A stretch of DNA of 64,000 bases from assembly GCA_014526335.1 (NCBI GenBank), contig JACTAT010000057.1, positions 508,684-572,683 on the forward strand. Reading direction: 5' to 3'. The translations under genes were made by a program, and so were the position numbers. The notes below the pieces were generated by a model. It ran no database searches and was not told the DNA's origin. It saw only the letters and a list, made by a program, of their open reading frames with translations. Of this stretch, positions 23,096 to 35,900 are shown in pieces (within the stretch, counting starts at the first letter, position 1; every line of letters begins with the position of its first letter). The stretch comes from Chrysaora quinquecirrha (lineage: Eukaryota; Cnidaria; Scyphozoa; Semaeostomeae; Pelagiidae).

Positions 23096-23536
23096 AGGTC
23101 TGTTAATTTGAATATGATGATGGTAAAGAAAGCTTGTTGCTACGCTTTCAAGACGTTTAGAACTTCCAGCCTCCAATTTGCCAAACTTCTATTTCACCCA
23201 ATCTGCTAGATGCTTCAACCAACCCAACCCATCAATTGTACTTTTTAAGTTCTCTTAAAAAGTCTAAAAGTGTATCAAACATGGTTCTTGCATTGTGTTT
23301 TTCAGAATTGGACACCCATGCTTTACACAAACTCTTTACTGTATGTAACTGTGTGTTTTTTAGGTAAAGTAAGATTCTGAAAGGCTAACACAACTGTTTC
23401 GGATATTAAATACCTGAAAACTGCATGTTTTAATGATAAATCCACAAAGACAGGGAAAAATTGTTCTTAAGTCCGGTAGTTCACTGAGACATTATGTTAT
23501 TAGCAGAAAATGAAGAAGATAATACATCTCTTACAG

Positions 23537-26500
23537 GTTCATTCCACCTTTGAAAGAAAAGCCAGTGTTGACTGAAGAAGCTGTGGAATCATTTACTCAG
23601 AGTTTTCAATCCCAACATATTTCTGGTAAGTTCCTGAGAAATAAAAAGAAACCAAGTTGTCTTGTTCTTGATGAATATCATCTGAACTTAAATTGTGGAC
23701 TTGGTCAGCGAATAACAGTGAGTAAAGAAGCTAAAAATCCTGGTAGTAAAGATGCAGCAGCTTTTGTTAAAACACAGCGATCAAAATTCAGACTTGATGA
23801 CATGTATAAAAAGTCCTTCAATGTGTCTGCTGTGCTACCATCTGTGCCAAAGAAGTCTGCAAGAGCTCCAAGAAAGCCTAAAAAGCCTGTCAAAATTATC
23901 AAGGAGAATTCACAGCTTAAGTTTGTGAATGAATTGAGAAATATTGCAGAAAAAGAGCAGAAAGAGTTGAGAAGACCAATTAATTTTTTTGGTGAGAAAT
24001 TACTAGAGTCTTGTGAGATATTAGAAGGGAGTGATGAGAGCTTGTCTGGATTAGAAGAGAGAAATAAACTACTAATTGATGAAGGTTATCGCAAACATCA
24101 GCTCAGTCAAAATGAAGTTAATGGTCTGGATGCTTCAGCTGTCATTGTACCAGAGAGCAAAACATCTAGCCGAGCAGAGACATATTTAAGTCCTAGGACC
24201 CATTTGAAAAGGTCATTTGAGGTCCTGAATGACGAGTCTTGTTCAGAGAAGTTGGGAACTAAGGTTAGTGCAAAAAAATTAAAAATTGATGCCAAAGAAT
24301 CAAGAAATGGTCCAAAAACTAAGAGGAAAGGAAGAAAAGGGCCTGCTGCACCTTTGGAGCAAGTGTCAAAAGAACCAGATGCGTGCAAGTACAAATTAAG
24401 AAGAAGGAGAATGAAAAAAGAGAAACCCGAAGATGATGAGACACCCGTCTCACTTTTCTGTGATGAGCCACCTCTTGATTATGTAACGGATGAAGAAGAA
24501 AATGTCAATTTGGAGATGAAAAAGCGAGTTTCAGCAAGTACGAGAAAGGAAGCTGAGAAAATTTTAAAAGGAAAGATCTCACTGCTTGTTCCTAACCAGT
24601 CAAACCTGCTGGCAAGGCCGCAGGAGTCATTACCAAGAAGTACACCAAGTAGCAGTAATATGATGCCACTTTATTACCTAGTTCCTGTATCAAACGATAA
24701 CATGATTATCAGTAATCAAAAATCGCCTATTTCTGCTAGTATCCCAGATCAAGACAATAGTAATTTGATGAAGCCTGGCATACTGACGGAAGATGCCCAG
24801 TCTATTCACACTCAAAATGATAATGGGAAGAATACCACTGAGGAGTCATATACAGATAGTAAGAATGTTGCCGAAACACATTCAAATAGCGTGCCTATGA
24901 CTATGGGACAACTTCCAATGTCAGGATGCATTGGGAATAAGACAAGTAACTCGAGAAAGAAAAGCCGCAATAATACAGTGGCAAAGTCGTCAGAAGATGC
25001 TACCAGTAAAGATTCTGGGAAGAGGATTGATACAAAAGGCGTACGCAAGAAGAAGCCTGCTCGTAATACTTCACAAGCAGTTAAAAAGACTTTGACCAGT
25101 GAAGAAAAACAAGTGAAAGGACCCAGTAAAACTGCGGAATGCAAAGTTACTGGAAAACAGCAGAATAGTTCTGGTTCATTTGATAAAACCCTGATAGCCC
25201 AATGTTTAGAAAACTTCAACAACGAGTCACCAAGGGTTAACAATTATACTAGTAACAACATCAATGACAAGGCCCACAGTTTGACTCCTTCTGACAAAAA
25301 ACGGAAAACAATAGACCCATTCGCTTACTCAAAGATTTCTTTTCAGAGATTAGTAAATTCTGCAAGGAAAGAAATAGTAGATAAAGAAATCAATGCTTTG
25401 AAAAATGATTCAGGAATCTCTCCTGGTAAAGAGTCAAGGCAAGGTTGTTTGAATGTCTCTGATTCAGATAATAAGTCTGCCGACATTCATATTGAGGAGG
25501 TTCTTAACGATCCGGAAGAAGCATCTCTGTCAACTGCGAATGCATTAGTTGGTAATCTGCAGAACGTTGCAGCTTCTACAGAATCAATACCTGCTGGTGT
25601 TTCAAAGACGAAACGTGAAAAGGCAGAGGTATCTTGTGGAAGAGGAGAAAATGCTGGTACGCCTGGGAGAGTTTCGGTTAAATCGGAGATTCTTGAAAGC
25701 TCATCATTTAAGATATCTCCTGCAGATGTACCAGTGCCGATGGTACAAGAATCTATCACAAACCACTCGAAAACGGAAGGCGATAGTGAAAAAGCACGGA
25801 TTTCTAATGATAAAGAATTTGTTGCCTGCAAAGCACGGACCGTTAAATTGGAGTCTCCAGACAGGTCATCTGTTGATGTATCTAGTCAGGACGGTTTTGA
25901 ATCTACTGAAGAAGCACCCACCCACGCATCAAAAACGGTAGCAATTGTAGCAGCTGATAACAACTCGTTTGCAACAGGAATGAAACCGTCTAATACAAAT
26001 GCACATACAGCTAATGAACCCGAGATACCAGAGCCTTCTTTTGAAGAATCTGGTGAAGACGCATTCCAGTCTAAAGTATTAGCTACCTGTGACGCTGAAA
26101 CACCAGAAGTTGAAATACCTGCAGTTGAAATACCAGTAGTTGCGTCTCGTTCTTGCAGTTCGGCTGTGATGGCATCTGAAAAGGAATCCCGATCTAATGG
26201 AAGAACATCATTCGCTGATAAGTTCGAAAGAAAGTCCACAGGAACATCTGTTTTCAGCGTGTTTGCTGGACAGCCACTGCCATCGAGGAAGCACATATTC
26301 GTTTCTCAAAATCCTGCAGTGTTAGCTGTTAAATCAGAGTCTTCTAGCAGCTCTATCGAGAGGCGTTCGGGAAAGATATCGGCAAATAATGGAAGAGAAT
26401 CTCCTGCTGAGACATCTATAAGAGAAGGTGTACTGGCTCCTTTTTATGCATTATCCAGTGAAAAATCGTTTTCTTCTAAGCAGAATGCAACGAGGGACAG

Positions 26501-28328
26501 TCAAGCAGATAGGTCGAGTATCGCAGAAACTACTGACGACAGTCTGAACAGTACAGCAGGATCAAAGTCGGTCAAACTTGCACTTGTCGACAAATCTGAA
26601 ATCACTAACACGACGGTGGCTACCAACTTGAAGTCATGTGCTGGTGGACTTCTAAGAAGCCTATCTGTTCTTGAATCATATGGCGCGACCAGGTCAACTA
26701 ATGACAGAGTTAGTGTTGGACACACTGAAACGCTCTGTCGAGACATGAATAATCACCTCGATCGAAATCAGCTTGTTACTGGTGAAAATTTAGATTCACA
26801 GACCAGCGACAAAGAACCGGACATCTCCGACTCAAGTGTGAACATCAGAAAAGACGAACTAATAAGATCCAAGACTTCTTCAAGTCGCGGACAGATAACA
26901 ACGAATATAAATTATGCTGCTACGAATTATGATGTTGCTCTTCAAGTAGCACTGAAAAATATTAACATTGAAGACATTTTGAAAATAAGAACTGAAAAGA
27001 CGAATCCCGGGCCCAGAAATGAAAGCTTAGCTCTTAGGGTTGCATTGAAGAATCTGGAGCGGCCTTCTCGTTCTGGTTTAGTTTCAAGCTCTGGATCAGG
27101 CTTACATTCCGGCGAAAATCGTGGGTTTTCGGAACAGCAACAAAGAGAAAAACGTGGGTTACTAGAACATGAGCAAAGAGAGAACTACGGGCTGCTAGAA
27201 AAGGAGCAAATAAACCGCGAGTTACAAAAACAAGAACAAGGAGAAAACCTTGAGGTTCTAGAGCAAGAACGACGAGACAACAGCGGGTTAATTGAACAGG
27301 ACAAAAGAGAAAACCGTTGGTTACCAGATCAGGGACAAAGAGAAAACTGCGGGTTACTAGAACAGAAACAAAGAAACTGTCGTTTGAAAAGTGGAGATAA
27401 GTTAAGCACCAAGCCTTCTATTAGCATTCGTCGTAAAAATGTCTTCAAGCTTAAAATTTCCAGGGATTCCAAACCCTCTAGTCTGTCTAGATCTGGCATA
27501 TACAACATTGAGAGAAAATTGATCGAAAGCATTTTGAATCAGAAGACGAATATGTGTTGTAGGGTTGAGGAGGGAATGGTAAATCAAGAATCACGTAAGG
27601 ATAATGAAGATACAACCATTGCATGCAACATTGCACAATGTTGTAAACAACAAACTAAAGAAAAAATTGAAAGCTCCCTCTTGAATGTTGAAATACCGAG
27701 ATGTGATTCAAGTACAACGAACAATGAAGAATCCTCCACGAGCATATACTGTGAGAATCGAAATCTACGTTTTCAAATATCAAAGTCAGCTTCGGATCAA
27801 TTTCACCAGCCTTGTACATTGGCTTCTTCCCAGTCAAATGTTCTTGATCAAGCATTTTCCGACCGGACTTCAGCAACCTGTGTTAGGTTGTTACCTATCA
27901 TAAACAAGGAGCCAAATGAGAATTCGGACATTGAATCACGAGCAAATCCGGTATCTTATAACGAGGGGAATGTTGGTCAAGTAACGGACGGCAAAAGTCC
28001 GGTCAAAGATGATTCCCGCTTGCATCAATGTACGAAAAGTCAAACAAATAGAAAAGAAAGGAGAAAAACTGTTGTATTTAAAACTCCAAAACATAAAGTA
28101 AAATATCCACGAGTTTTTCAAAAAACAGAAACAGTTAGAAAAGTATGCGACAATTATAAACAGAAAAAGAACTTAATTGATAATCAAAGGACTATGAAAC
28201 CAGAAATCGATACAAACAAAACAAATTTATTTTCTGACAGAGGGAAAGAGCTTGTCGAACAAATGTTGAGACTGAATCAAAACATTTTTAGTTATAAAAA
28301 CCAAACTGGGCAATTTATTGGAAATTAA
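23537..28328 (+). CDS. Unrecognised large disordered protein, terminal 4.8-kb exon (about 1,597 codons)
   Basis: The frame opens after the acceptor ctcttacag (exon from 23537, one base then FIPPLKEKPVLTEEAVESF) and runs unbroken to TAA at 28326-28328. The first in-frame ATG is about 90 codons in, so at least one upstream exon is missing, possibly in the gap. The N-terminal 250 residues look most conserved: a CLVLDEYHLNLNCG segment and RSKFRLDDMYKKSF. Lys-rich clusters follow (RAPRKPKKPVK, KLRRRRMKKEKPEDD) like nuclear signals. Most of the rest is Ser/Thr/Glu/Lys-rich and low in hydrophobics, so disordered. There are short internal repeats: EVEIPAVEIPVV, two copies of ALxVALKN, and about seven 13-15-residue repeats with a REN-GLLEQ-EQ core (27120-27370). 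The C-terminus is basic (RKTVVFKTPKHKVKYPR). I could not name an orthologue. The long open frame argues for a real host gene. Confidence 0.75.
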
Positions 28329-28334
28329 AGATGA

Positions 28335-28340
28335 AATAAA
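28335..28340 (+). promoter_or_regulatory. Candidate polyadenylation signal AATAAA
   Basis: An AATAAA lies only 7 bases past the stop codon of the large exon. If used, the 3' UTR is very short. Confidence 0.4.
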
Positions 28341-28499
28341 TACTGTGACATGCTTATAATTTCGTGAATTAAATTCAAAATTATTATATATATAAATTTG
28401 TATTCTAGTTTATGTTTTATTATGTTTAATAATGTAATATTTTTAGTTTGCTTTTTTATTTTAATTTGAAAGAGATTACTCAGTACCCTTGACAACGGG

Positions 28500-29035
28500 G
28501 CAAACATTTTTGTCCAGGCCCGCAAATAATGCGACAAACTTTAAATAGTCTCAGGTCAGAATTTCTTAAGAAAAAACTTTTTTAGGCCCAGCCTAAATGA
28601 CGAAACAATTAAATATTGCTTGCTTATTAAGCAGTGTTTAAATTGAACGTTCGGGCAAGTCAAAGCATAGCCGTAGCTGGAACAGCAAAAAGAAGCAAAA
28701 TTTCTGCGCCATGTTTTTGAAAAAGTTAAAACAATTTTTGTTTGGCACAATCAAAAATAGTTTGACGAGGAATGTTTTGTGACGAGGCCTAACAGTTAAA
28801 CATTTTGCTTGAGAAGCAAATTTCAATGACTGACCAACAATGTTTGATCGTTTGGCCAGGGCCTTATGAAAAAAAATGTATGTAGCTACTCTGCGTGCAT
28901 GTCCCTTGTGACATAAGGGAAACAGAATTTTGCTGTTTTTGTTTGCTAAAACGAACAATAACGACATAGGGTTAGACTTTTCTTTTTGTAAACATTTGCA
29001 AACGAATTCTGGCCTGACCGCAAATCGCCCAATGA
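28500..29035. mobile_element. Dispersed MITE-like repeat (AACAATGTTTGATCGTTTGG family)
   Basis: It contains GACCAACAATGTTTGATCG and GGCCAGGGCCTTA at about 28830-28867. Related copies occur at 30180-30235, 58530-58760 and 60600-61095. Frames through it encode the repeat-derived track KRSNIVGQ, also seen in the 60876-61136 copy. Not a gene. Confidence 0.55.
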
Positions 29036-29239
29036 ACACCCTTGCGAGAAGTACTGACTGCCTCTTGCATATCGTGAATATTTTATTTCTTATGTTTTCG
29101 AATGATTTAACGAAGAATTTATCGCAATTTTACTTTTTAACAATGATATGATATATGAAATACTGCAAAATAGTATCTCGATGGAGTTGAGTTGTTGAGT
29201 TTTTTTTCTTTTCGCCTCCTTGTGCACAAGAGTGGAGTG

Positions 29240-29415
29240 CAATGGAACCTGAGGTCACGGCGGCCAAACAATCAAACATTGCCAAACATTTGCTTATCAA
29301 GCACATACAGCCCTCATACAGCCACGGTAGCGTCACAGCCAGGGTCGAGGTCTCGATACCTACTACTGAGATCCTAGCGACTGGCGCTAAAACACCATTT
29401 CACCTTCACATTGTT
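29240..29415 (+). repeat. SINE-like repeat, CAGCCACGGTAGC family
   Basis: 29317-29410 (CAGCCACGGTAGCGTCACAG to AACACCATTTCACC, with the core CCTAGCGACTGGCGCTAAAA) matches the minus strand of 54270-54095 and part of 62660-62750. The 54-kb copy also has a tRNA-like head, with B box GGGTTTGAGCCC. Confidence 0.65.
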
Positions 29416-29920
29416 AATTCGTTTGATTTTTGGCCACATGGAAACGATTGCTGGACAGGCAGAATTTGCAGGAAAATGCTTATGCTAAATTTTGAAGAGC
29501 ATATTTTTTCGCCATCTTAAGAAGGTTGAAAGGAGCTACAATTACAGGTCTTTAGAACCCATGCTACCAAAAACAATAGACTTCTCTGAATTCAAACTGT
29601 TTTTTACAGAAAAACCCATTCTTTTTTTTTTTGTTGTTGGTGTTTTCAGTAGATTAGACTTCCGATAGATTTTTTGGGCAAATCTAAACATGGTAGAATT
29701 ATGAGGGGGTTCTGAGACAAAAAAATAAAAAGGAATACATCCTTTTTATGTGAAGAGATTGTCACAGCGACACAAATTTAAAAAGATGGTCCTGCTAAGT
29801 TTGCAAAGAAAATTCTGTGTACTCAATCACGGAAGCACTCTTCGGTTTCTTAGAAATAACTGGTACAGGAAAAATCTAACAGGGGATACCTATAAATGCT
29901 ACATTTAATTTCTGCTTGCT

Positions 29921-32900
29921 CTATTTTTGAAAGTTTATAGAATACCCTCCTGTGTTTGGATCTTGTTGCATGTTAAAATTGTCAGTTGAAAGTCCAAATG
30001 GTTTCAATACCATATTACCAAGATCTTTAAGTTTTCCTGAAAGACAAAAATTTTTAATCAGTCCCCTTGGCCTCCATGCTTGACGGTTGCACAATCTTGA
30101 ACGAAAAAGACAGCATACAGAGCTCTTCTGTTAAGTTACGCTCGAATATTCATAGTCTCTATAAACCTCAAGCAAATTTCTAATGTTTGACAACCATTGT
30201 TTGATAATTTGGGCGAGGGCCTTATTGTAACAAAAAGCAGGGGAAAGGCTACCGATAAATAAGCACTGTATTATATTCCATATCAAATTGGCAAAAAAAG
30301 TTTTCCTGTCTTAAAAAACGAGCTGTTTGCTTTTGATTACAGACGAATTTCAAAACCCCTAAATGAAACAAAGATCATGCCTGTAATTTTCTGCGGAATC
30401 CTAAATTGCAATAAATTTTTCCCACAAGTAACATACTACAATAGATGGGATTCAAGTCTGGATGACATGATTGTATTGTGTTGCATAATTATTTACTGTT
30501 AGTTTTACAATAGTGATATTTCACTATTTCATACTAACATGAAGACATTGCATTAGCTATGACTTATTGCAATATGGCAATGATTAGTGAGCCAACGTTT
30601 CCATTGAGCAAAGAATTCAATGAAATCGCTGAGTAACTGTCCAAGTCATACAGCCCAAGGCTCGCCTTCCATTAGACTTTTGTGTTTCGGCTATGTTAAG
30701 GCTTCTTAGCACCATACATATTTTGATAGTTCTCATGGATGGCAAACACAAATATAGGTAGAGACTTATTACTCCTTGCAAACAGCACCAACAACAACTA
30801 CTACAAACAGCTGTTTGCTCAAAAGGGACTCGTCACTTTACGGCTATAAAACTGGCCCCAAATTTAGGCCATCCGCCACAACATTTTCCAGCACCAATCA
30901 GAATGCTCTATTGGCGTCACATAATCACTTACTTAGCTATGATTGGACTAATTGCAATTTTGTTGAAAAGACCAGGTTCAGCTTTTTGTAGTTTCGAAGC
31001 TTACAGCCGATGAAGGGTTCCTAGTTTGAGCTGTTTTGAGGTCGGTCGTTAGCCGTTAGCGATTACTAGTGTAAATAAGTCTAGTATAGATATAGAGTTT
31101 ACCACGAGTAGCATACCACAATTGATGGGTTTCGAGCCTGGGCACCATGATCAGAGAGCCAACGACGTTTCCACTGAACTATAGAGCTCAATGAAATCAT
31201 CGAGTAACTCTTCAAGTCAAACAGCCCAAGGCTTTCCTCCCGTGTGACATTTTTGGGTTTCGGCTCTGTTTAGCAGTTTCGCACCATACATTTTTCAACA
31301 CATGATTCATGAATGGTAGCCACTAGAAGAGATTTACAACTTTACCTAACATTTCATTCTTTAATTTTTCATTTCTTTCCTTTATCTGATCAGGTAATCT
31401 CTGAAAAAAATGAAACGAGAATAATCAGGAAAATAATTCCTGCAACGGCCTTCAGAATATGAAAGATTCAGCAAAGTTTAAGGCAGTCTGTCCCCATCAG
31501 ATCGGTCCCTGGTTTTTGCAGGCAGCATATGTACAAGGAAGATTCCTCGGATACACGTTTTCAATTTCACATCCATGAAAATAATGAAGATGTCAGAGTA
31601 TTTATTTCATCATTAAGAACTCGTTGTTTTGCTTCACGAATCGGGTCGGGGACAGGACTGCCTTTAAGTAAGAAAAGTGTACTCCCCGGGGGGGGGGGCA
31701 CTTGACTTTCCGAGATGCGGGAACGAGCAGCTAGAAAAATAGAAAAACCACCCTGTCGCGGAGTAGTTTCTAACAATCCAACATTGTTTCAAACAGGAAT
31801 TAATTTATCAGAAAAGCAAATCTGGCTATTCATTTTGTCTGAAGTATACAACATTGATCTGTCTCGGAGTCAAAACCAAGAAAAGTAAGACCCTGTCACG
31901 CGGTCAAAAGGAGAAAAGTGATACCCGGTTTTGGAGCGGCGGCACGTCCTTCAACGTCAAAAAAATTGGGTTACCACCCTCCGCAATAAGCCCGCATTGA
32001 TATAAAAGCGCTAGACATCAAACTCGTGGAATCACAGGTATCAAAGCGCTTCGAAATTGTTCTTGCAAAATGGCTCTAGGAAAACGGGTACTTCGATTTC
32101 GTACTAGGATTCTTTGGCTTATTTTGTTTGTTTCCTTAAAATATATGTTGTGCAAGTTTTTTAATTATAAAGACTCCTCAGTGCTATACATTGTTCGACG
32201 AAGATAAGTATAACCGACCAAAATTCAAAACCTTTAGACCCTTTAAAAAAACAGTGCATTAGAAAGAGGCTGTCATAAACCCCCGGTAGGGTACTTAGGA
32301 TAACTTGGGTACGGGTATGTGCCGCCCGTATGAGTGCGTTTTTGGCCTTGAAGTTCGTTATTGGCCTTTTAACATTCGTATGATAAAAGTGCTCATAAAA
32401 TGGTCGAAGATGTTCGTCGTGCATTTTCAACTAATAATATGCCCTAAAAAAGCCTCATTACTCTCATGTCCAGCTTGTTATTACCCATAAAACAGGGACT
32501 GGACTTACATTAAAAGCGAGTGGGTCTGTAAAATCTTGGTTGCATATCCCTGTCCATCCATATAAGTTATTTACCCCTCCCCGGGGCATAAACCTACTGT
32601 TAAATCCGAACAATTTCTTTCCCCGTAAAATAGCTTGCAGAAGAACATACTATACCCCTGTATTCAAACATACAACAGTGACACTGCTTTAACATAAGCG
32701 AATCTGCATGGGTAAACAAATAGAACTTTACCCACCATAACTGCCTGCCCAGCTACCGTACAACTTCGATCCAATTCAAGCACTCTTTTGTAATCTACAA
32801 AATCAAAACAAACATTAATTCATGCGTATTTAAAATAAGTGTTTGTGGCAAAATTCGGAATAGTATTAGTTTAACAGAAGTTACGCTTGTCAATAAATAG

Positions 32901-35900
32901 ATTTTCCCATTCTATGTAGCATCATTGACGGGATTCAAATCTAGTGTCATACCCTGATTGATGGGATTCAAATCTTGGCTGCAGGATCAGAGAACCAAAG
33001 AAGATTCCACTGAGTTACAGAGCCCAATAAAATCGTCGATTAACTTCAAGTCATACAACCAAAGACTGTCCTTACATCCCCGGGGGGGGGGGTACTTAGT
33101 ATAATTTGGGTACGGGTGTGTGCCGCCCATGTGGGTGGGTTTTTGGCCCTGAAATTCTCTAAACATGGGTATGATTTTAACCAAAACCCCATAAAAGCAT
33201 CAGACATACATACACCCCATTTGGATTCATGTTTTACTATCTACGCGGCAAATGTAGGCTGATTCAAGTCAACAGAAAGAAAACGTCCATTGATTTTGGG
33301 CTGATCGAGAAACTTGCCCTAAATATATTTTTGAAGCGTGGCCGAGCGTGGCTAGACTTATTACTTGAGTCCCAGTTATCGCTCATCAGACCGAGACTAA
33401 TACCAAACGGAGGTCGCTCAAACTGGTAGTTTGAGCGTCCTAGCATGTATTTCAATAGCGATAACTACGACTCAGGTAATCAGTCTAGAGTGTGGCTACC
33501 GTTTAGAACTTGATACCTTGCGATGTCTACGAAACCTTCCAACTCGGCCGGAAGAAGGTTTTTGAGACCTTTCAAACCAAATGCTTTCAGAAGATTGTAC
33601 CGACAAATCGCCGACAACTCTACCGAAAAGAGAAAATATTTGTCGGAATAGGTGACCGAAAAATGAACCCTAAAAGTTTGTCCCTGCTAGGTTTAAACAC
33701 ACAAAACATTTAATGGATCACTCAGAAAATTATGGAAAGGGTTGTTTTCGAATAATTGGCAGAGGTAGATCCTTATTTCATCTAAGCGTTTCGGAATCTG
33801 TCTATATCAAAACCAAAAGGCCGGTTCTATGTAAACAGAAAAGTTCGTTTGCTCACTAGCACTCTTCAGTTAAGGCCGGATTACACTGGCATCTTCAGGT
33901 AAAAGTTGCTTCACGTTTTTTCTGTGATCGCAGACAACGAGAGAATATGACAGTGTAAAACCCCTTACAAATTGCTCGTAGTTGCTTGAAGGATAAAGAA
34001 CTCAAGAGGAACAATTTGATCAGCGATCAAATGAAAACTCTGTGATGGTCAATTAAAGCGGATTAAAAACCACTCCAAAGCCTCATCTGTAAGCAACTAC
34101 GAGCAATTTGTAAGGGGTTTTACACTGTCATATTCTCTCGTTGTCCGCGATCACAGAAAAAATGTGAAGCAACTTTTACCTGAAGATGCTAGTGTAATCC
34201 GGCCTTTAATCATATCGATCTTCCGCTTTATCCCGCAAGCTGATTGGTGTTTAAACAATACCAGTCTAGCTTCACTTTTCCGACCGGAGCATTTCAACCC
34301 GCATCTATGAATTCTGCCTCGGGAAATTGTTTGGGTCTTTCTCTAATGTTTACACTCAAAGCAGTGTCAGACATGAAAAGCTTTAAATATACCCCACAAT
34401 GTTTTCGCTGATTATCGCAATTATGAAACATTTATATGAAACACATAAAACATTAGTATGAACAAGTAAAACATTCACCATCCAGAGCATCTTCTAGTTT
34501 ATCCTCGTTTTCATATGCTTGTGCCCTTCGTAATCTTGCTTTAATATAATATTCATCCATTTGTAGAGCTTCAAGCGAAAAAATTACATTCATTTTCTGC
34601 TGTCTAGCATTACTATTATGAAAAGAAGGTTAAAAAAACAACGTTTGAATGTAAAAATAACACAATTGAGTATCGAAGTAACATACCTGAAGTGCAATCT
34701 TTAATTGCTGAAAGATTCTCTTTCTAAAATAAATTTAGCTGATTAAAATTGGTTCAAAGATGTCTCTATAGTACTTTAGTTTCAAACAGTAAAAAAGCAA
34801 AGTTGTCGTCTTATAGAGCTGTTCAAACAACAGAAAACGGAATGGTTAAAGAAGGTGTGCGGGTCCAAGGGGGTGTAGTGCCCTATCCCATAAAATCACA
34901 AAATTCATTTGAATAATGAAGGACTTTTGGCTATCTAAGGGATTTCCTTGTTTGGCAAAAATGAGCCATCTACTTGGCAAGATTATGGGCGTGTTCTTCT
35001 GACGACCTTCCGAGTTTCAAAACAGGATGCTTCCAGAAGCAGAAGCCATGATTTTCAAGAGACACGAATTCTGGAAATCTGAAAACTTTTGCACCAAAAT
35101 TCTTACTTGCCTTGTCCCCAGACCCATTCATCAAGTGTATCCTGGCAACTGGTGAAATGGAAGTCTCCTTCAAACTTCAAACCCAAAATCTTTCGAAAGT
35201 CTCGGCAACCTTCTGCTTTTGGTAGTAGAAGGTTTGGAGAGCTCCAAAACTTGCCATTTTCAAAAGAATGGCTTCAAAAAAACACATTCTGAAAAAAGAA
35301 GGCTACCAAAAAAAGAATTTGTTCAGTAGAACACACCCTATAATTCCTTTTAGAATTAAGATTCAAACAGATGGTGTGATTTTTCAGCAAATTGCTTCAT
35401 GGGTGCTTAGTATGGGGGCTAAACAACTGCTCCCGATGCCCCTCTATCCACACCACTGCTTTATACCCAACACAATGTAGTAAAAATAAGCTAGCAACTG
35501 ACTCACCATTTTTACATAACAGGCTGCTCTATTTGCAAATAAAACTGCTTGGTCTTTTGATGCACATTTTGGGCATATTTCTAAAGCTTCGGTATATATC
35601 TCAATTGCCTTATCATATTCTAAAGAAAGAAAAAAAGCACAAATGTCAAAAGGAAACAAGAATAGCTAGCTGAAATAGTCACCTTTTAGAAAAAGAGATT
35701 TACTCCTCAGCAAAGACAGCCTTAGACCATCCAAAAATACTATAAATCTGGTTAATACTCACCTGGCTCAGGAAGTGGGCGTTAGTGCGTTAGCCCTTAA
35801 ACTGCCTGAGTAAAACGCTAACCTTAAGGACGGTGATTGCCCTGGAAAACCATTTTCCGGCCACAGGACACGTAGTGTACCCACCAATCACCGGGACAGA

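Noticed and set aside
24107..26746. Minus-strand frames of 80-143 aa opposite the large exon
   Set aside because: Shadows of the strongly biased plus-strand coding sequence; no independent signal.
28638..29039. 133-aa minus-strand frame
   Set aside because: It lies in a dispersed MITE-like repeat; the KRSNIVGQ track recurs in the copy near 61 kb.
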